A stretch of 64,000 bases of DNA from an uncultured Rhodospirillaceae bacterium. Its GTDB lineage: Bacteria > Pseudomonadota > Alphaproteobacteria > Rhodospirillales > Magnetospirillaceae. Positions 37,029 to 46,917 of this stretch are shown here, piece after piece. A program made the position numbers and the translations under genes. The number at the start of each line of letters is the position of its first letter. Position 1 is the first letter of the stretch. Below the pieces are notes generated by a model. The model was not told the DNA's origin. It made no database searches and saw only the letters and a list, made by a program, of their open reading frames with translations. The stretch covers positions 84,200-148,199 of the forward strand of contig CALABS010000070.1 in NCBI GenBank assembly GCA_937887565.1, written 5' to 3'.

Positions 37029-38006
37029 GTGGAACCCGCCAGAAAGGTGCTCTCCGCCCTGTTCGTCGCCGTCGCCCTGATCATGGCCGGTGAGGCCTTG
37101 GCGCGCGAGTTGCGGGTCGCCGACGTCCACCCGCCCGACTACCCCACGGTTCAGGCCCTGACCCATATGGGCCGGCTGATCGCCGAACGCTCGCAGGGCC
37201 GTTACACCCTCAAGGTCTTCCATTCCCGCCAGTTGGGCGAGGAATCGGAAACCATCGACCAGGTTCGCGCCGGCGCCATCGACATGGTCCGGGTCAACCT
37301 CACGCCGCTCAACGCGCTGGTGCCCGAGACGACGGTGATGTCGCTGCCGTTCCTGTTCCGCTCGGTCGAGCACATGCACAAGGTCGTCGACGGGCCCATC
37401 GGCGAGGACATCCTCAAGTCGTTCGAACGTCACGGCCTGGTCGGGCTGGCCTATTACGATTCCGGGGCGCGGTCGTTCTACACCGCGCGCCGGCCGGTCG
37501 CCGGCCCGGCCGATCTCGCGGGCCTGCGCATCCGGGTCCAGGATTCCCCCCTGGCCACCGCCATGGTCGAGGCGGTGGGCGCGCAGCCGGTGGCGCTCGC
37601 CTATGGGCAGGTTGAGGTCGGCCTGAAGACGGGCGTCATCGACGGCGCCGAGAACAACTGGCCGTCCTATCACGACAGCGGCCACTATCGGGCCGCCCCG
37701 TTCTACTGCGAGACGAGGCACACCATGGCCCCGGAAGTGGTGGTGATGTCCAGGAAGGTCTGGGACACCTTGCCGACGGCGGACCAGCAGTTGATCCAGG
37801 ACGCCGCCCGGGATTCGGTGGTGGTCATGCGCGGCCTGTGGAAGGAGCGCGAGATCCGGGCCGAAGCGGCCGCGCGGCGGGACGGCGTCACCGTGACCGA
37901 CGCCGACGCCGGAGCCTTCGCGGCCGCCATGCGCCCCGTCTACGACCGTGTCGTCACGGAGCCTCGGCTCAGGGAGCTTGTCCGCCGCATCCAGGGTGTC
38001 CACTGA
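37029..38006 (+). CDS. TRAP-type (DctP) substrate-binding protein without a transporter
   Basis: The product (325 aa) has a signal peptide ending near ALA (residue 25) and the DctP fold, with ADVHPPDYPTVQAL, GAIDMVRVN and the conserved RIRVQ strand carrying the carboxylate-binding Arg. DctQ/DctM permease genes are absent on both sides. It lies 1 base from the hybrid kinase start, so it most likely acts as a periplasmic sensory partner, like TorT with TorS. AAGGGGGG precedes the GTG start at 37029. Confidence 0.87.
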   Translation: MEPARKVLSALFVAVALIMAGEALARELRVADVHPPDYPTVQALTHMGRLIAERSQGRYTLKVFHSRQLGEESETIDQVRAGAIDMVRVNLTPLNALVPETTVMSLPFLFRSVEHMHKVVDGPIGEDILKSFERHGLVGLAYYDSGARSFYTARRPVAGPADLAGLRIRVQDSPLATAMVEAVGAQPVALAYGQVEVGLKTGVIDGAENNWPSYHDSGHYRAAPFYCETRHTMAPEVVVMSRKVWDTLPTADQQLIQDAARDSVVVMRGLWKEREIRAEAAARRDGVTVTDADAGAFAAAMRPVYDRVVTEPRLRELVRRIQGVH

Positions 38007-38007
38007 C

Positions 38008-40983
38008 ATGGGGCAGCCCCCGAAGGGAGTCGGTCTCGACCGGGCCAGCCACTGGGTCCGCTATATTCCCATCGCCTGGCGCATTCCCCTGGTGGTGGCG
38101 CTCAACACCGTCGTGGCCTTGGCGGTGGGCCTTGTCGGCTGGCAAGGCGCGGCGGTGGTGCGCGCCGATCTCGGCGAACTGCGCGAGGTGCAGCAGCGCG
38201 GGCGCCTGCTGGCGGACATCGACACCCAGGCCGGCCGCCTGCAAAGCCTGATCCGCCAGTATCTGGGCAACCCCACCGAGGAGGTCCTCGCCGAGGTCAT
38301 CGCCCGCTCCGAGACCCTGTTCGCCACCCTGGCCAACACGCCGGACGAACCGGAAGTCGCCGCCGAGGTGGCGCAGCTCAACGATGCCGCGCGACGGTTC
38401 GTCGACGGCTTCCAGCGGATCCGGTCCATCAACTCCGAGATCGGACGCCTCTACGAGGCCCAGATCGTCCAGACCACCCGCGAGATGTCGGGGCTTTACG
38501 CGATCCTCAATTCCACCGCCAGGGCGCGCTCCGGCGCCTTGCTTGCCCCCGCGCTGGTGAAATCGCACGAGCATTTCGTCGAGACGCTGATCGCCGTCAA
38601 CACCTTCTATTTCAGCGCCGGCTCGGCCAGCGCCAAGGCAGCCCGGGCCAGCCTGCTGGTGATGGCGGACACGGTGCCGGTGATGATCGACCTCGCCGCG
38701 AGCGACCTGCAGCGCGATGCGCTCAAGGTGCTCGGGCGGCGGACGCAAACGCTGGCGGCCGGCATCGACCTCCTGGAGCAGGCCTTCACCGCACGCGCCC
38801 GCGTCCTTGCCAACGAAGTCGACGCCAACCAGGCCATCATGGCGTCGGCCGTCGACAGCCTTCTGGCCAAGGGGCACGACCGCGAAGAGGCGCTGCAGCG
38901 CGAGTCGGCCCAGTTGTTGATGCGGGTCGCGACCACCGGCGCCATCCTCGGAGTGGTGCTTCTGCTGGTCGGAGCCCTGGCTAGTTGGACCATCGGCCAG
39001 TCGATCCGCGTTCCCATCCGCCGTCTGCGCGAGGTGATGGAGGCCGGGGCGCGGGGCGACTGGAACCATGAGGTCGAGGGCGCCGGCCTGCCCGACGAAC
39101 TGGCGGCCATGGCGCGCACGGTCGACGTCTTCAAGCGCGACGCCATCGAAAAGGCGCGCCTCGAACGCGAGAAGGCGGCCGCCGAGGCCCGCGAGGAGGC
39201 GGCCAAGCGCGAGACCCTGCAGACGCTGCTGGCGCAGATCGAGGCCTATGAGTACGGCGCCGCCTTCACCCCCGCCGTGGCGACGGCACCCCGGACCGAC
39301 GCCGCCGAGATCGCCGCCGTGTTCAACCGCGTCCTGGCCAAGTTCCACGAAGCCGCCCTTGCCCGCGATGCCGCCATCGCGCAGCTGACCTCGGCCAAGG
39401 AACAGGCCGAGGCGGCCAACCAGGCCAAGTCGGCATTCCTGGCCGCCATGAGCCACGAAATCCGCACGCCCATGAACGGGGTGATCGGACTGCTGGAACT
39501 ATTGGCCCACACCCGCCTGGACGGCGAGCAGGAGGCGCTGATCGGCACGATCCGGGAATCCGGCCTCGCGTTGCTCAAGATCATCGACGACGTGCTCGAC
39601 TTCTCGAAGATCGAGGCCGGCCGGCTGGAGCTCGAAAAAGTGCCGGTCGACCTCGCCCACCTGGTGGAAGGCGTGGTCCAGACCCTGTCCACGACCGCTT
39701 CCAAGAAAGGGGTGGAGCTGTCGTTCTTCGCCGATCCCGCCCTGCCGGCCCAGGTCCTGGGCGACCCGTTCCGGCTGCGCCAGATCCTTTTCAACCTGAC
39801 GGGCAACGCCATCAAGTTCACCGCCGCCGGCCATATCCGCATCGCGGCCGAGCCTGCCGCCACGGATGGCGGGATGGTCACGGTGCGGCTTTCGGTCGCC
39901 GATACCGGCATCGGCATCGACCCGGCCCTGCAGGCGGACCTTTTCCGGCCGTTCACGCAGGCCGAGACCTCGACCACCCGCCGGTTCGGTGGCACCGGCC
40001 TGGGCCTGTCGATCACCCGCCGGCTGGTGGAACTGATGGGCGGCGCGATCGACGTCGAGAGCCGCCCCAACGACGGCGCCACCTTCCGGGTTCTGCTGCC
40101 CTTCGCCTGCGGGAGCGACTCCGCCGCCATGCCCGATGACGGGCCTGACCTCCTGGGATTGCGGGTCCTGGTGGTCGCCAACGACGACAGGGACCGGACG
40201 CTGCTCGCCCGCCATCTGGAGCGGGCCGGCGCGGCGGTGGTCCGTGTGCCGGGTCCCGACGGCGCCGTCGCCGCCGTCCGCAAGGCCACCGACAGCCGCG
40301 CGCCGTTCGATATCGCGCTGGTCGGCGCCGATGCCGCCAATGCCCACGAATTGCGGGCCCTGGGGACGACTCCCCTGCTGTTCATGGCGCGCGGCATCGA
40401 CGAAGGCCGGCGCTTCGATCTCGAAAGGCTGCCGGCCTGCGCCGGCTTCCTCTCCCACCCCGCGGATGCGTCCGTGCTGGTCGGCGCGATCCGCACCGTG
40501 GTCAAGCGGCGGTCGGCGGAGCGTGGGAAACCGCCGATCCCGAAACGCCCCGCCCCGCCCCAGCCCGCCGCCACCGAGGCGACGGCCCAGGGGCTGCGTA
40601 TCCTGGTCGCCGAGGATCATCCGGTGAACCAGCAGGTCATCCTTCGCCAACTGCGCCTTCTGGGCCATGCCCCGGAGGTGGTGGCGGACGGCGCCGCCGC
40701 CCTGGCGGCATGGCGCGCCGGAGGGTACCAACTGGTGGTGACGGACTGCCACATGCCGGTGATGGACGGCCTTCAACTGGCCCGGTCGATCCGCGCCGAG
40801 GAGACCCGCGCCGGCCGGAGCCGCACCCCCATCCTGGCGCTGACCGCCAATGCCCTGTCGGGGGAAGATGAACGCTGCCGGGAAGCGGGGATGGACGGAT
40901 ATCTCGCCAAGCCCGTAGAATTGGCGCGCCTGAAGGAGGCCCTCGCCGAGCTTGCCCGCCCGGCAGACGGGAGCTCGCCATGA
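38008..40983 (+). CDS. Hybrid sensor histidine kinase, TorS-like
   Basis: The protein (991 aa) has membrane helices at about residues 25-47 and 305-330 around a long helical periplasmic sensor as in TorS. A HAMP region leads to HisKA (SHEIRTPMNG, His near 482) and HATPase (NLTGNAIKFT, DTGIGI, GTGLGLSI). Two receiver domains follow. The first (about 710-830) has lost its phospho-acceptor pattern, reading IALVGADAA, while the second is canonical, with D913 in VTDCHMPVMDG and a switch Lys in YLAKP. There is no C-terminal HPt domain. The next kinase gene overlaps by 4 bases. Confidence 0.9.
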   Translation: MGQPPKGVGLDRASHWVRYIPIAWRIPLVVALNTVVALAVGLVGWQGAAVVRADLGELREVQQRGRLLADIDTQAGRLQSLIRQYLGNPTEEVLAEVIARSETLFATLANTPDEPEVAAEVAQLNDAARRFVDGFQRIRSINSEIGRLYEAQIVQTTREMSGLYAILNSTARARSGALLAPALVKSHEHFVETLIAVNTFYFSAGSASAKAARASLLVMADTVPVMIDLAASDLQRDALKVLGRRTQTLAAGIDLLEQAFTARARVLANEVDANQAIMASAVDSLLAKGHDREEALQRESAQLLMRVATTGAILGVVLLLVGALASWTIGQSIRVPIRRLREVMEAGARGDWNHEVEGAGLPDELAAMARTVDVFKRDAIEKARLEREKAAAEAREEAAKRETLQTLLAQIEAYEYGAAFTPAVATAPRTDAAEIAAVFNRVLAKFHEAALARDAAIAQLTSAKEQAEAANQAKSAFLAAMSHEIRTPMNGVIGLLELLAHTRLDGEQEALIGTIRESGLALLKIIDDVLDFSKIEAGRLELEKVPVDLAHLVEGVVQTLSTTASKKGVELSFFADPALPAQVLGDPFRLRQILFNLTGNAIKFTAAGHIRIAAEPAATDGGMVTVRLSVADTGIGIDPALQADLFRPFTQAETSTTRRFGGTGLGLSITRRLVELMGGAIDVESRPNDGATFRVLLPFACGSDSAAMPDDGPDLLGLRVLVVANDDRDRTLLARHLERAGAAVVRVPGPDGAVAAVRKATDSRAPFDIALVGADAANAHELRALGTTPLLFMARGIDEGRRFDLERLPACAGFLSHPADASVLVGAIRTVVKRRSAERGKPPIPKRPAPPQPAATEATAQGLRILVAEDHPVNQQVILRQLRLLGHAPEVVADGAAALAAWRAGGYQLVVTDCHMPVMDGLQLARSIRAEETRAGRSRTPILALTANALSGEDERCREAGMDGYLAKPVELARLKEALAELARPADGSSP

Positions 40984-43460
40984 CCATGGAATCCCGCCCG
41001 ATGACCCGATCCAGCCGCACCTCCCCGCGCCGGCTCACGCGCTTCCGGATGGTTGCCGCCGTGTTGGCTCCGGTGCTGGCCCTGGTGGCCTTCTCGGGTT
41101 ACGTGGTGGAAGAGAAGCTGGCTTCGTACCGCGCCAGCGCCGACCTCCTGATCGCCGCCCGCGTGGCGCAATCGGCCCATCGGCTGGCCCGCGACGTGGA
41201 GAGCGAGCGCAGCCTCTCGGCGCTGTATATCGGGACCGGGCGGAATTCCTGGCGGCCGGAGCTCGACGACCTGCGTGACGCCACCGACCGCAGCCGGGAA
41301 CGGTTCCTGGAGCTCATCCTGCCCCCGGCGACGGCCAAGGCGTTCGGCATCAGCGGCAGCCGCATGAGCCTGGGCGACATCGACGCGGCCCGGGCGGTGG
41401 TCGACGGCGACGGCGACCTGCGCGCCGTCCTCGTCGCCTACAGCGAGATCGTCAGCCGCCTCATCAGCGCCTCGGCACGCCTGTCCGCCGCCGATTCCCA
41501 CAATCTGATCGCGGCATACATGGATCTGGGCCACGTCAAGGACCGCGTCGGCCGTGAGCGTTCGATCGGCGCCTCGTGGCTGCTCGGCCGCCGCGACCAG
41601 GAACTGTTGCGGATGTTCGCCGAGGCCCATGCCGAGAAAAGGGCCTTCCTGGAATCCTTCCGGGGCCATGCCTCGGCGAGCCAGATCGCCATTTTCGACG
41701 GGCTGGTCCGCGGCCCCATCGTCGACGAACTCGACCGTCTCCACGACCGCGTCCTGGCCGGCAAGCTGGGACCCGAGGACGCGGACGTCTGGCAGCGCAC
41801 CCATATGGCCATGGCCGACCTGCTGACCCAGGTCGAGGACCGCCTGACCGCCGAGCTGGAACGGCGCATCCAGTCCAACCTGAACGCCGCCGAGATCACC
41901 TTCTACCTGGTGGTGCTGGTGGTGGTGGCGCTGGTGCTGTTCGCGCTGGAGACCCTGAGGCGTAGCGAACGCCGGGCGTCGGTGGCCGAGGAGGAGGCGC
42001 GCAAACTGTTCCGCGCCGTCGAGCAGAGCCCGGTATCGGTGATGATCACCGATCCGCGCGGCGACATCGAATACGTCAACCCGGCCTTTTCGCGGATGAC
42101 CGGCTACGCGCGCGAGGAAGTGCTGGGCCGCAATCCGCGCATCCTGCGTTCGGACCAGACTCCGAAGGGGGTCTACGCCGAGCTGTGGCAAGCCATCTCG
42201 GCCGGCCAGGACTGGCGCGGCGAACTGGTCAACACCCGCAAGGACGGCTCGGCCTATTGGGAGCAGATGACCATCGCCCCGGTCAAGTCGCCGTCGGGCG
42301 AGGCGGTCAACTACATCGCGCTCAAGGAGGACGTCACCGAGATCCGCTCGCTCCGCAAGGCACTGGAGCGCGAGCACGACAATCTTCGCCGCATCCTCGA
42401 CGCCACCCATGACGGAATCGCCCTGTTGGGACCGGACGGCGCCTTCCAATTCGCCAACTCGGCTCTGGTGGCCGAATTCGGCCCCATGCGGGGCCGTCGG
42501 TGCGACCAGTATTTCAGCGATTCCGCCTCCAGCTGTCCCAGTTGCGAGAACCTGTCCGATCCGGACGGTTCGTCGCGGCGGGAATGGACGTCGCTCCGGA
42601 CCGGCAAGGTCTACGAATTGACCAGCACGCCGGTCGAGGGGGCGGATGGCGGCCGGTCCATGCTCCAGGTCTTCCACGACATCACGCTGCGCAAGCAGGC
42701 CGAGGAGGCGGTCAATGCCGCCCGCGAGGCGGCCGAACTCGCCAACCGGGCCAAGAGCGAGTTCCTGGCCACCATGAGCCACGAACTGCGCACGCCGCTC
42801 AACGCCATCATCGGTTTCTCCGAGATCATCGAGGGCGAGCTGCTGGGCCCGGTGGGGCAGCCGCAATACGTGGAATACGCCCACGACATCAACGAGTCCG
42901 GCCGCCACCTGCTGCGGTTGATCAACGACATCCTCGACGTCGCCCGCGTCGAGGTCGGCCGCATCATCCTGCGCGAGGAAGACCTGGACGTCGCCGGCAT
43001 CGTCCAGTCGGCGTTCAACATGGTCCGCGACCGCGCCGAGGCCAACCACGTGGCGTTGACGATGAAGGTGCCGGCGACGCTGCCGTCGCTCCATGGCGAC
43101 GAGCGACGGCTCAAGCAGGTGCTGGTCAACCTGCTGGGCAACGCCGTCAAGTTCACCGCCTCGGGCGGGCGGGTCGAGGTGTCGGCGGCCGATGCCGCCG
43201 ACGGCGGCATCGAGATCGCCGTGGCCGACACCGGCATCGGCATCGCCGCCGAGGACATCGCCAAGATCATGGCGCCGTTCGGGCAGGTCGATTCCGGCAT
43301 GGCGCGCCGCTACGAGGGTTCGGGCCTCGGCCTGCCGCTGGCGCGGAAGCTGGTCGAGATGCATGGCGGCACCCTGGCCCTGACCAGCACCCCGGGGGTC
43401 GGAACGGTGGTCACCCTGCGCTTCCCGCCCACCAGGGTGCGGCCCGCCGTCACCGCCTGA
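40980..43460 (+). CDS. Sensor histidine kinase with nitrate-sensor-type (NIT) domain and PAS domains
   Basis: This 826-residue protein has a membrane helix at about residues 22-44, a periplasmic helical domain with ERSLSALYIG that matches the NIT nitrate/nitrite-sensor signature, and a second helix near 300-322. PAS domains follow at about 345-455 and 470-580; the second contains CPSCENL, a possible redox or metal motif. HisKA (SHELRTPLNAI, His near 601) and HATPase motifs NLLGNAVKFT and GSGLGLPLA complete it. Its ATG overlaps the hybrid kinase stop. No response regulator is encoded nearby. Its 3' end overlaps the prepilin peptidase gene tail-to-tail. Confidence 0.88.
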   Translation: MTMESRPMTRSSRTSPRRLTRFRMVAAVLAPVLALVAFSGYVVEEKLASYRASADLLIAARVAQSAHRLARDVESERSLSALYIGTGRNSWRPELDDLRDATDRSRERFLELILPPATAKAFGISGSRMSLGDIDAARAVVDGDGDLRAVLVAYSEIVSRLISASARLSAADSHNLIAAYMDLGHVKDRVGRERSIGASWLLGRRDQELLRMFAEAHAEKRAFLESFRGHASASQIAIFDGLVRGPIVDELDRLHDRVLAGKLGPEDADVWQRTHMAMADLLTQVEDRLTAELERRIQSNLNAAEITFYLVVLVVVALVLFALETLRRSERRASVAEEEARKLFRAVEQSPVSVMITDPRGDIEYVNPAFSRMTGYAREEVLGRNPRILRSDQTPKGVYAELWQAISAGQDWRGELVNTRKDGSAYWEQMTIAPVKSPSGEAVNYIALKEDVTEIRSLRKALEREHDNLRRILDATHDGIALLGPDGAFQFANSALVAEFGPMRGRRCDQYFSDSASSCPSCENLSDPDGSSRREWTSLRTGKVYELTSTPVEGADGGRSMLQVFHDITLRKQAEEAVNAAREAAELANRAKSEFLATMSHELRTPLNAIIGFSEIIEGELLGPVGQPQYVEYAHDINESGRHLLRLINDILDVARVEVGRIILREEDLDVAGIVQSAFNMVRDRAEANHVALTMKVPATLPSLHGDERRLKQVLVNLLGNAVKFTASGGRVEVSAADAADGGIEIAVADTGIGIAAEDIAKIMAPFGQVDSGMARRYEGSGLGLPLARKLVEMHGGTLALTSTPGVGTVVTLRFPPTRVRPAVTA

Positions 43461-43881
43461 CGACCATCCATACCCCCCAGAACGCCACCGCCAGGAACGG
43501 CCCGAACGGCAATCGGCGGCCGGGGCTCCACGTCGCCGCCAGCGACAATGCCGCCACCGCCGCCAGACCGCCCGCCGCCGCCAGCAGGATCACCCACGGC
43601 AGCCCCGCCGTCCCCACCCAGGCCCCGGCCGCGGCCAGCAGCTTGGCGTCGCCGCCGCCCAGCCCGTCGATGCCGCGCAGCCGGCGGTAGGCCGCCGCCA
43701 GCCCGGCGAAGGCGCTCCATCCAAGGACGGCGGCCAGGGCGCGGTCGGCCAGGCCGTCGCCGGCCAGGAGCAGCCCGGCCACCAGCAGCGGCAAGGTCAG
43801 CAGGTCGGGAAGCACCTGCCGGCGCAGGTCGATGGCGGCAAGGGCGGCCAAGACCGTGGCGAGGACCAGCGCGGTCGCCAT
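43450..43881 (-). CDS. Minimal type IV prepilin-like peptidase (A24 family)
   Basis: This 143-residue membrane protein contains the GxGD aspartate protease signature (GGGDAK, D78) and an earlier Asp at residue 18 (AAIDLRRQVLPD). It lacks the N-terminal cysteine-rich methyltransferase domain found in full PilD/GspO, so it may cleave but not N-methylate prepilins. Its start shares one base with the GspK stop, placing it as the last gene of the T2SS operon. Confidence 0.85.
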   Translation of the reverse strand: MATALVLATVLAALAAIDLRRQVLPDLLTLPLLVAGLLLAGDGLADRALAAVLGWSAFAGLAAAYRRLRGIDGLGGGDAKLLAAAGAWVGTAGLPWVILLAAAGGLAAVAALSLAATWSPGRRLPFGPFLAVAFWGVWMVVRR

Positions 43882-44705
43882 CAGCCTGGCCCCTGCCGCC
43901 ACAGGAAGGTCCGCAGCGGCCGGGCCGGGTCGCGGGTGACCCGTACCACCTGCTCGCGGACGAACACCGTTCCGTCCGGCGCGCGCCCCACCGACCGGAT
44001 ACCGTAGGTGCGCGGCTCGGCGAATTGGGGCCGCTTGGCCCTGAGCGCCAGGATGGTGCCGACCCGGTCTGGACCGCCGCCCTGGGTGGCAAGCAGCACC
44101 GGCTCGGGCGCCACCGCGATGTCCACCAGCGGACGATCCCCGTAAACGGTAACCAGCGGCGCCACCACGCCGAACAGGGCGTCGTCCATGCCCAGCACCA
44201 GCCGCAACTCGTCGACGGTCTGGAACAGGCCGTCGCGCGGCCGCCATGCCAGTCCGGCGCGACGATAGGCGGTCGCCTCGGCGCCGTTCAGCCGGGCCAG
44301 GTCGTCCTCGTCGCGCCAGTCGGCGACGCCATCGGCCAAGGCCGCCGCCCGCGCCGCCTCGACGCCGAGCGACTCGAACATCGCCGCCAGGGTTTCGGGC
44401 TCGGCGGCGTTGAGGTCCACCAGCCCGCCCTGATCGGTGATGGCGATTGCGGCATCGCCGGATTCGAACGGCGTGCCGTCGGTGGCCGGCGGCTCGGCGA
44501 GGCCCGAATCGGCCAGCAGCAACGCGAAGGCGGCGCGCGCCGCGCCGGCATCCGCCGCCGCCCGGGCCTGGGCCAGGGAGTCGATCAACCGCGCCTCGTC
44601 CATCCCCCGCCGCGCCTGGGCGGCGGCGGCCAGCGCCGCCAACCCCAGCAGCGCCACGATCCACAGCACCGACACCAGGGCGAAGCCGTCCTCGCGCCGC
44701 CTCAT
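43881..44705 (-). CDS. gspK: Type II secretion minor pseudopilin GspK
   Basis: The protein (274 aa) has the prepilin start DGFALVSVLWIVALLGLAAL, where Gly-Phe marks the cleavage site, and a large C-terminal helix-hairpin domain (LVDLNAAEPETLAAMF). GspK forms the pseudopilus tip with GspI and GspJ. It lacks Glu5 (Val here), as is usual for GspK. The start overlaps the GspD stop by 4 bases. Confidence 0.88.
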   Translation of the reverse strand: MRRREDGFALVSVLWIVALLGLAALAAAAQARRGMDEARLIDSLAQARAAADAGAARAAFALLLADSGLAEPPATDGTPFESGDAAIAITDQGGLVDLNAAEPETLAAMFESLGVEAARAAALADGVADWRDEDDLARLNGAEATAYRRAGLAWRPRDGLFQTVDELRLVLGMDDALFGVVAPLVTVYGDRPLVDIAVAPEPVLLATQGGGPDRVGTILALRAKRPQFAEPRTYGIRSVGRAPDGTVFVREQVVRVTRDPARPLRTFLWRQGPG

Positions 44706-46828
44706 CGCGCCATGGGCTCCAGGCCCCGCAGGCGCTTGCGCAGTTCCTCGGTGACGCCGCGCGCGTCCTCGCGCGAGCGCACCACCTTGGGCGCCAGCAG
44801 CACCAGCAATTCGGTGCGCGCGGCCTCGTCCGACGTGGTCGAGAAAAGGTGGCCCAGCACCGGCATGTCGCCCAGCAAGGGCACCCCGACCTTGCCCTTG
44901 GAACGGGAATCGCGGATCAGCCCGCCCAGCGCGATGGTCTCCCCCGACTGCACCGCCACCGTCGAGGCGATGCGCCGCTGGCGGATGGTCGGGCTGTCGA
45001 TCTGCGAGGTGGTGGTCTGGGCCACGTCGCTGACCTCCTGCTCCACGTCCAGGAACACCAGCCCGCTGGCATTGACACGGGGCGTCACCCGCAGGATGAC
45101 GCCGGTGTCGCGGAACTGGATGGTGTTGACGATGGGGGCGTCGGGATCGGTGACGCTGCGCGCCTGCTGGACCGCCACCGGCACCTGGTCGCCCACCTGC
45201 AGCACCGCGGTCTGGTTGCCCAGCACCAGCAGGGTGGGCGCCGATAGCACGTTGATGTTGGTGACGCTGTCCAGCGCGTTGAGGATGACCCGGGCGTTGG
45301 TTCCCTGCAGCGCGAACGAGAAGCCGGGGAACACCGACGCCACCGCCCCCGAGGCCAGCGGCGTGAAGGTGGCCGACAGGTCGCCCTTCTGGAAGAACCA
45401 CTGCAGGCCGTAGCGCAGTTCGTCGTTGAGCGTCACCTCGGCGATGGTGGCCTCGATCAGCACCTGCAGCGGCACCACGTCCAGGCGCTTGAGGGCCTGG
45501 TCGATGGTCTGGAATTCCTCGGGGGTGGCGAGGACGACCAGGGCGTTGTTGGCCTCGTCGGCGACGATGCGGGCGCCGGTCTCGAACACCGGCACCACCG
45601 CCGCCGTGGCGGCGGCGTCCGCCCCGCGGTCCATGGGTTCGCGGTCCACGGGCTCGCGCGAACGGGTCGCGGACGCCGACCCCGCCGCCGGGGCGTCCGG
45701 GGCCGAGGATCGCCGGGCGCGCGGCGCCGGTCCCTCCACCTTGGCGGTGGCGACCTTGCCCACGACGGCGGTGCCGAACAGGCCGTCGAGCACGGCGGCC
45801 ATGTCGATGGCGCGGCCGTTCTGCACCTGGTAGACGAACAGGCGCCGGCCGCCGCCGCCGGCATCCCCGGCACGGTCGAAATTCTCGACCCAACGTCGCG
45901 CGTCGGCCAGATAGTCGGGATTGGTGGACAGGACCAGGACCGAGTTCAGCCGCTCGACCGGCACGAACCGCATCATGTTGCGCAACGGCCCCGTCCCGCC
46001 CTCGCCGAACACGCCGGACAGCTCGGCCGCCACCGCCTTGGCGTCCGAGGATTGCAGCGGGATCAGCGCGAAACTCATCCCGCGCAGCCAGTCCACGTCG
46101 AAGATCTCGACCATCTCGCGCATGGCCCGCAACTCCTGGCGCGTCCCCGAGAAGATCAGGATGTTGCGCGCCTCGTCGGCCTGAAGAACGGCCCCGGGCG
46201 GCACCATGGGCTCCAGCATCCCGCGCATCTCGCCGGCCCCGACATAGGCCAGCGGAACGATCTCGACGCCGTAGCCGGCCGGCCGCTCGCCGGGACCGGG
46301 CAGGACCCGGGCGACGCCGCCCACCCTCGGCGCCTCGTCATAGGGCACCACCTTCACCGTGCCGTCCACGTCCACCAGGGCGACGCCGTGCAGGCGCAGC
46401 ACCGTCTCCAGCGTGGCGAAGGCGGCCTCGGCCGAGACCGGATGGCTGGTCTGCACGGTCACCGTCCCCGCGACCTTGGGCGAGACCACGAAGGGGCGGC
46501 CCAGGACGTCGCCCAGCACCGTCTTGACCACCTGGCGGATGTCGGCGTCGACGAAGCTGAAGGTGATGTCGCCGGCTTCGGTGGTTCGCGCCTCGGACAC
46601 CGGACGGGGCCGGGCGAACAGGCCGGACCCCTCCACCACCACCGCCTCGCGTCCCGCCGTCGCCGGCCTTGCTGGTGTCATGACCGGCCCCTCGGTCACG
46701 GCGGCTGGCGCGTCCGCCGCCGTGCCGGTGGCGGCGGGCAGACGCCAATGCGGCGGCCGCGCCCGCTCGATACAGGACGCCTGCACGAGAACGAGTGCCG
46801 CGAGGGCGAGGATTTTGAGCGGCGGCAC
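44702..46828 (-). CDS. gspD: Type II secretion outer-membrane secretin GspD
   Basis: The product (~708 aa) begins with a lipoprotein-like signal (VLVQASC). N-domains follow from about residue 75 (DITFSFVDADIRQVVKTVLG), and the C-terminal secretin domain has VPVLGHLF and GETIALGGLIRD motifs. It forms the outer-membrane gate. There is no ATG in the right place; GTG at 46828 or 46834 is the best start, without a clear ribosome site, so the N-terminus is uncertain. A low-complexity linker rich in Ala, Arg and Pro lies near residues 370-410. Confidence 0.9.
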   Translation of the reverse strand: MPPLKILALAALVLVQASCIERARPPHWRLPAATGTAADAPAAVTEGPVMTPARPATAGREAVVVEGSGLFARPRPVSEARTTEAGDITFSFVDADIRQVVKTVLGDVLGRPFVVSPKVAGTVTVQTSHPVSAEAAFATLETVLRLHGVALVDVDGTVKVVPYDEAPRVGGVARVLPGPGERPAGYGVEIVPLAYVGAGEMRGMLEPMVPPGAVLQADEARNILIFSGTRQELRAMREMVEIFDVDWLRGMSFALIPLQSSDAKAVAAELSGVFGEGGTGPLRNMMRFVPVERLNSVLVLSTNPDYLADARRWVENFDRAGDAGGGGRRLFVYQVQNGRAIDMAAVLDGLFGTAVVGKVATAKVEGPAPRARRSSAPDAPAAGSASATRSREPVDREPMDRGADAAATAAVVPVFETGARIVADEANNALVVLATPEEFQTIDQALKRLDVVPLQVLIEATIAEVTLNDELRYGLQWFFQKGDLSATFTPLASGAVASVFPGFSFALQGTNARVILNALDSVTNINVLSAPTLLVLGNQTAVLQVGDQVPVAVQQARSVTDPDAPIVNTIQFRDTGVILRVTPRVNASGLVFLDVEQEVSDVAQTTTSQIDSPTIRQRRIASTVAVQSGETIALGGLIRDSRSKGKVGVPLLGDMPVLGHLFSTTSDEAARTELLVLLAPKVVRSREDARGVTEELRKRLRGLEPMAR

Positions 46829-46917
46829 GGGCACCCGGGGTGAAGGCGGACGGACACTCGGGGAAATGTCTTCCCGAAGGGGGCGGGGGACAATCCCGCC
46901 GGGGGACCTATGCCGTC

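Noticed and set aside
41889..42000. Frameshift suspicion at the junction between the NIT domain and PAS domain
   Set aside because: The frame is continuous through the second membrane helix and linker, and the domain order is normal for such kinases.
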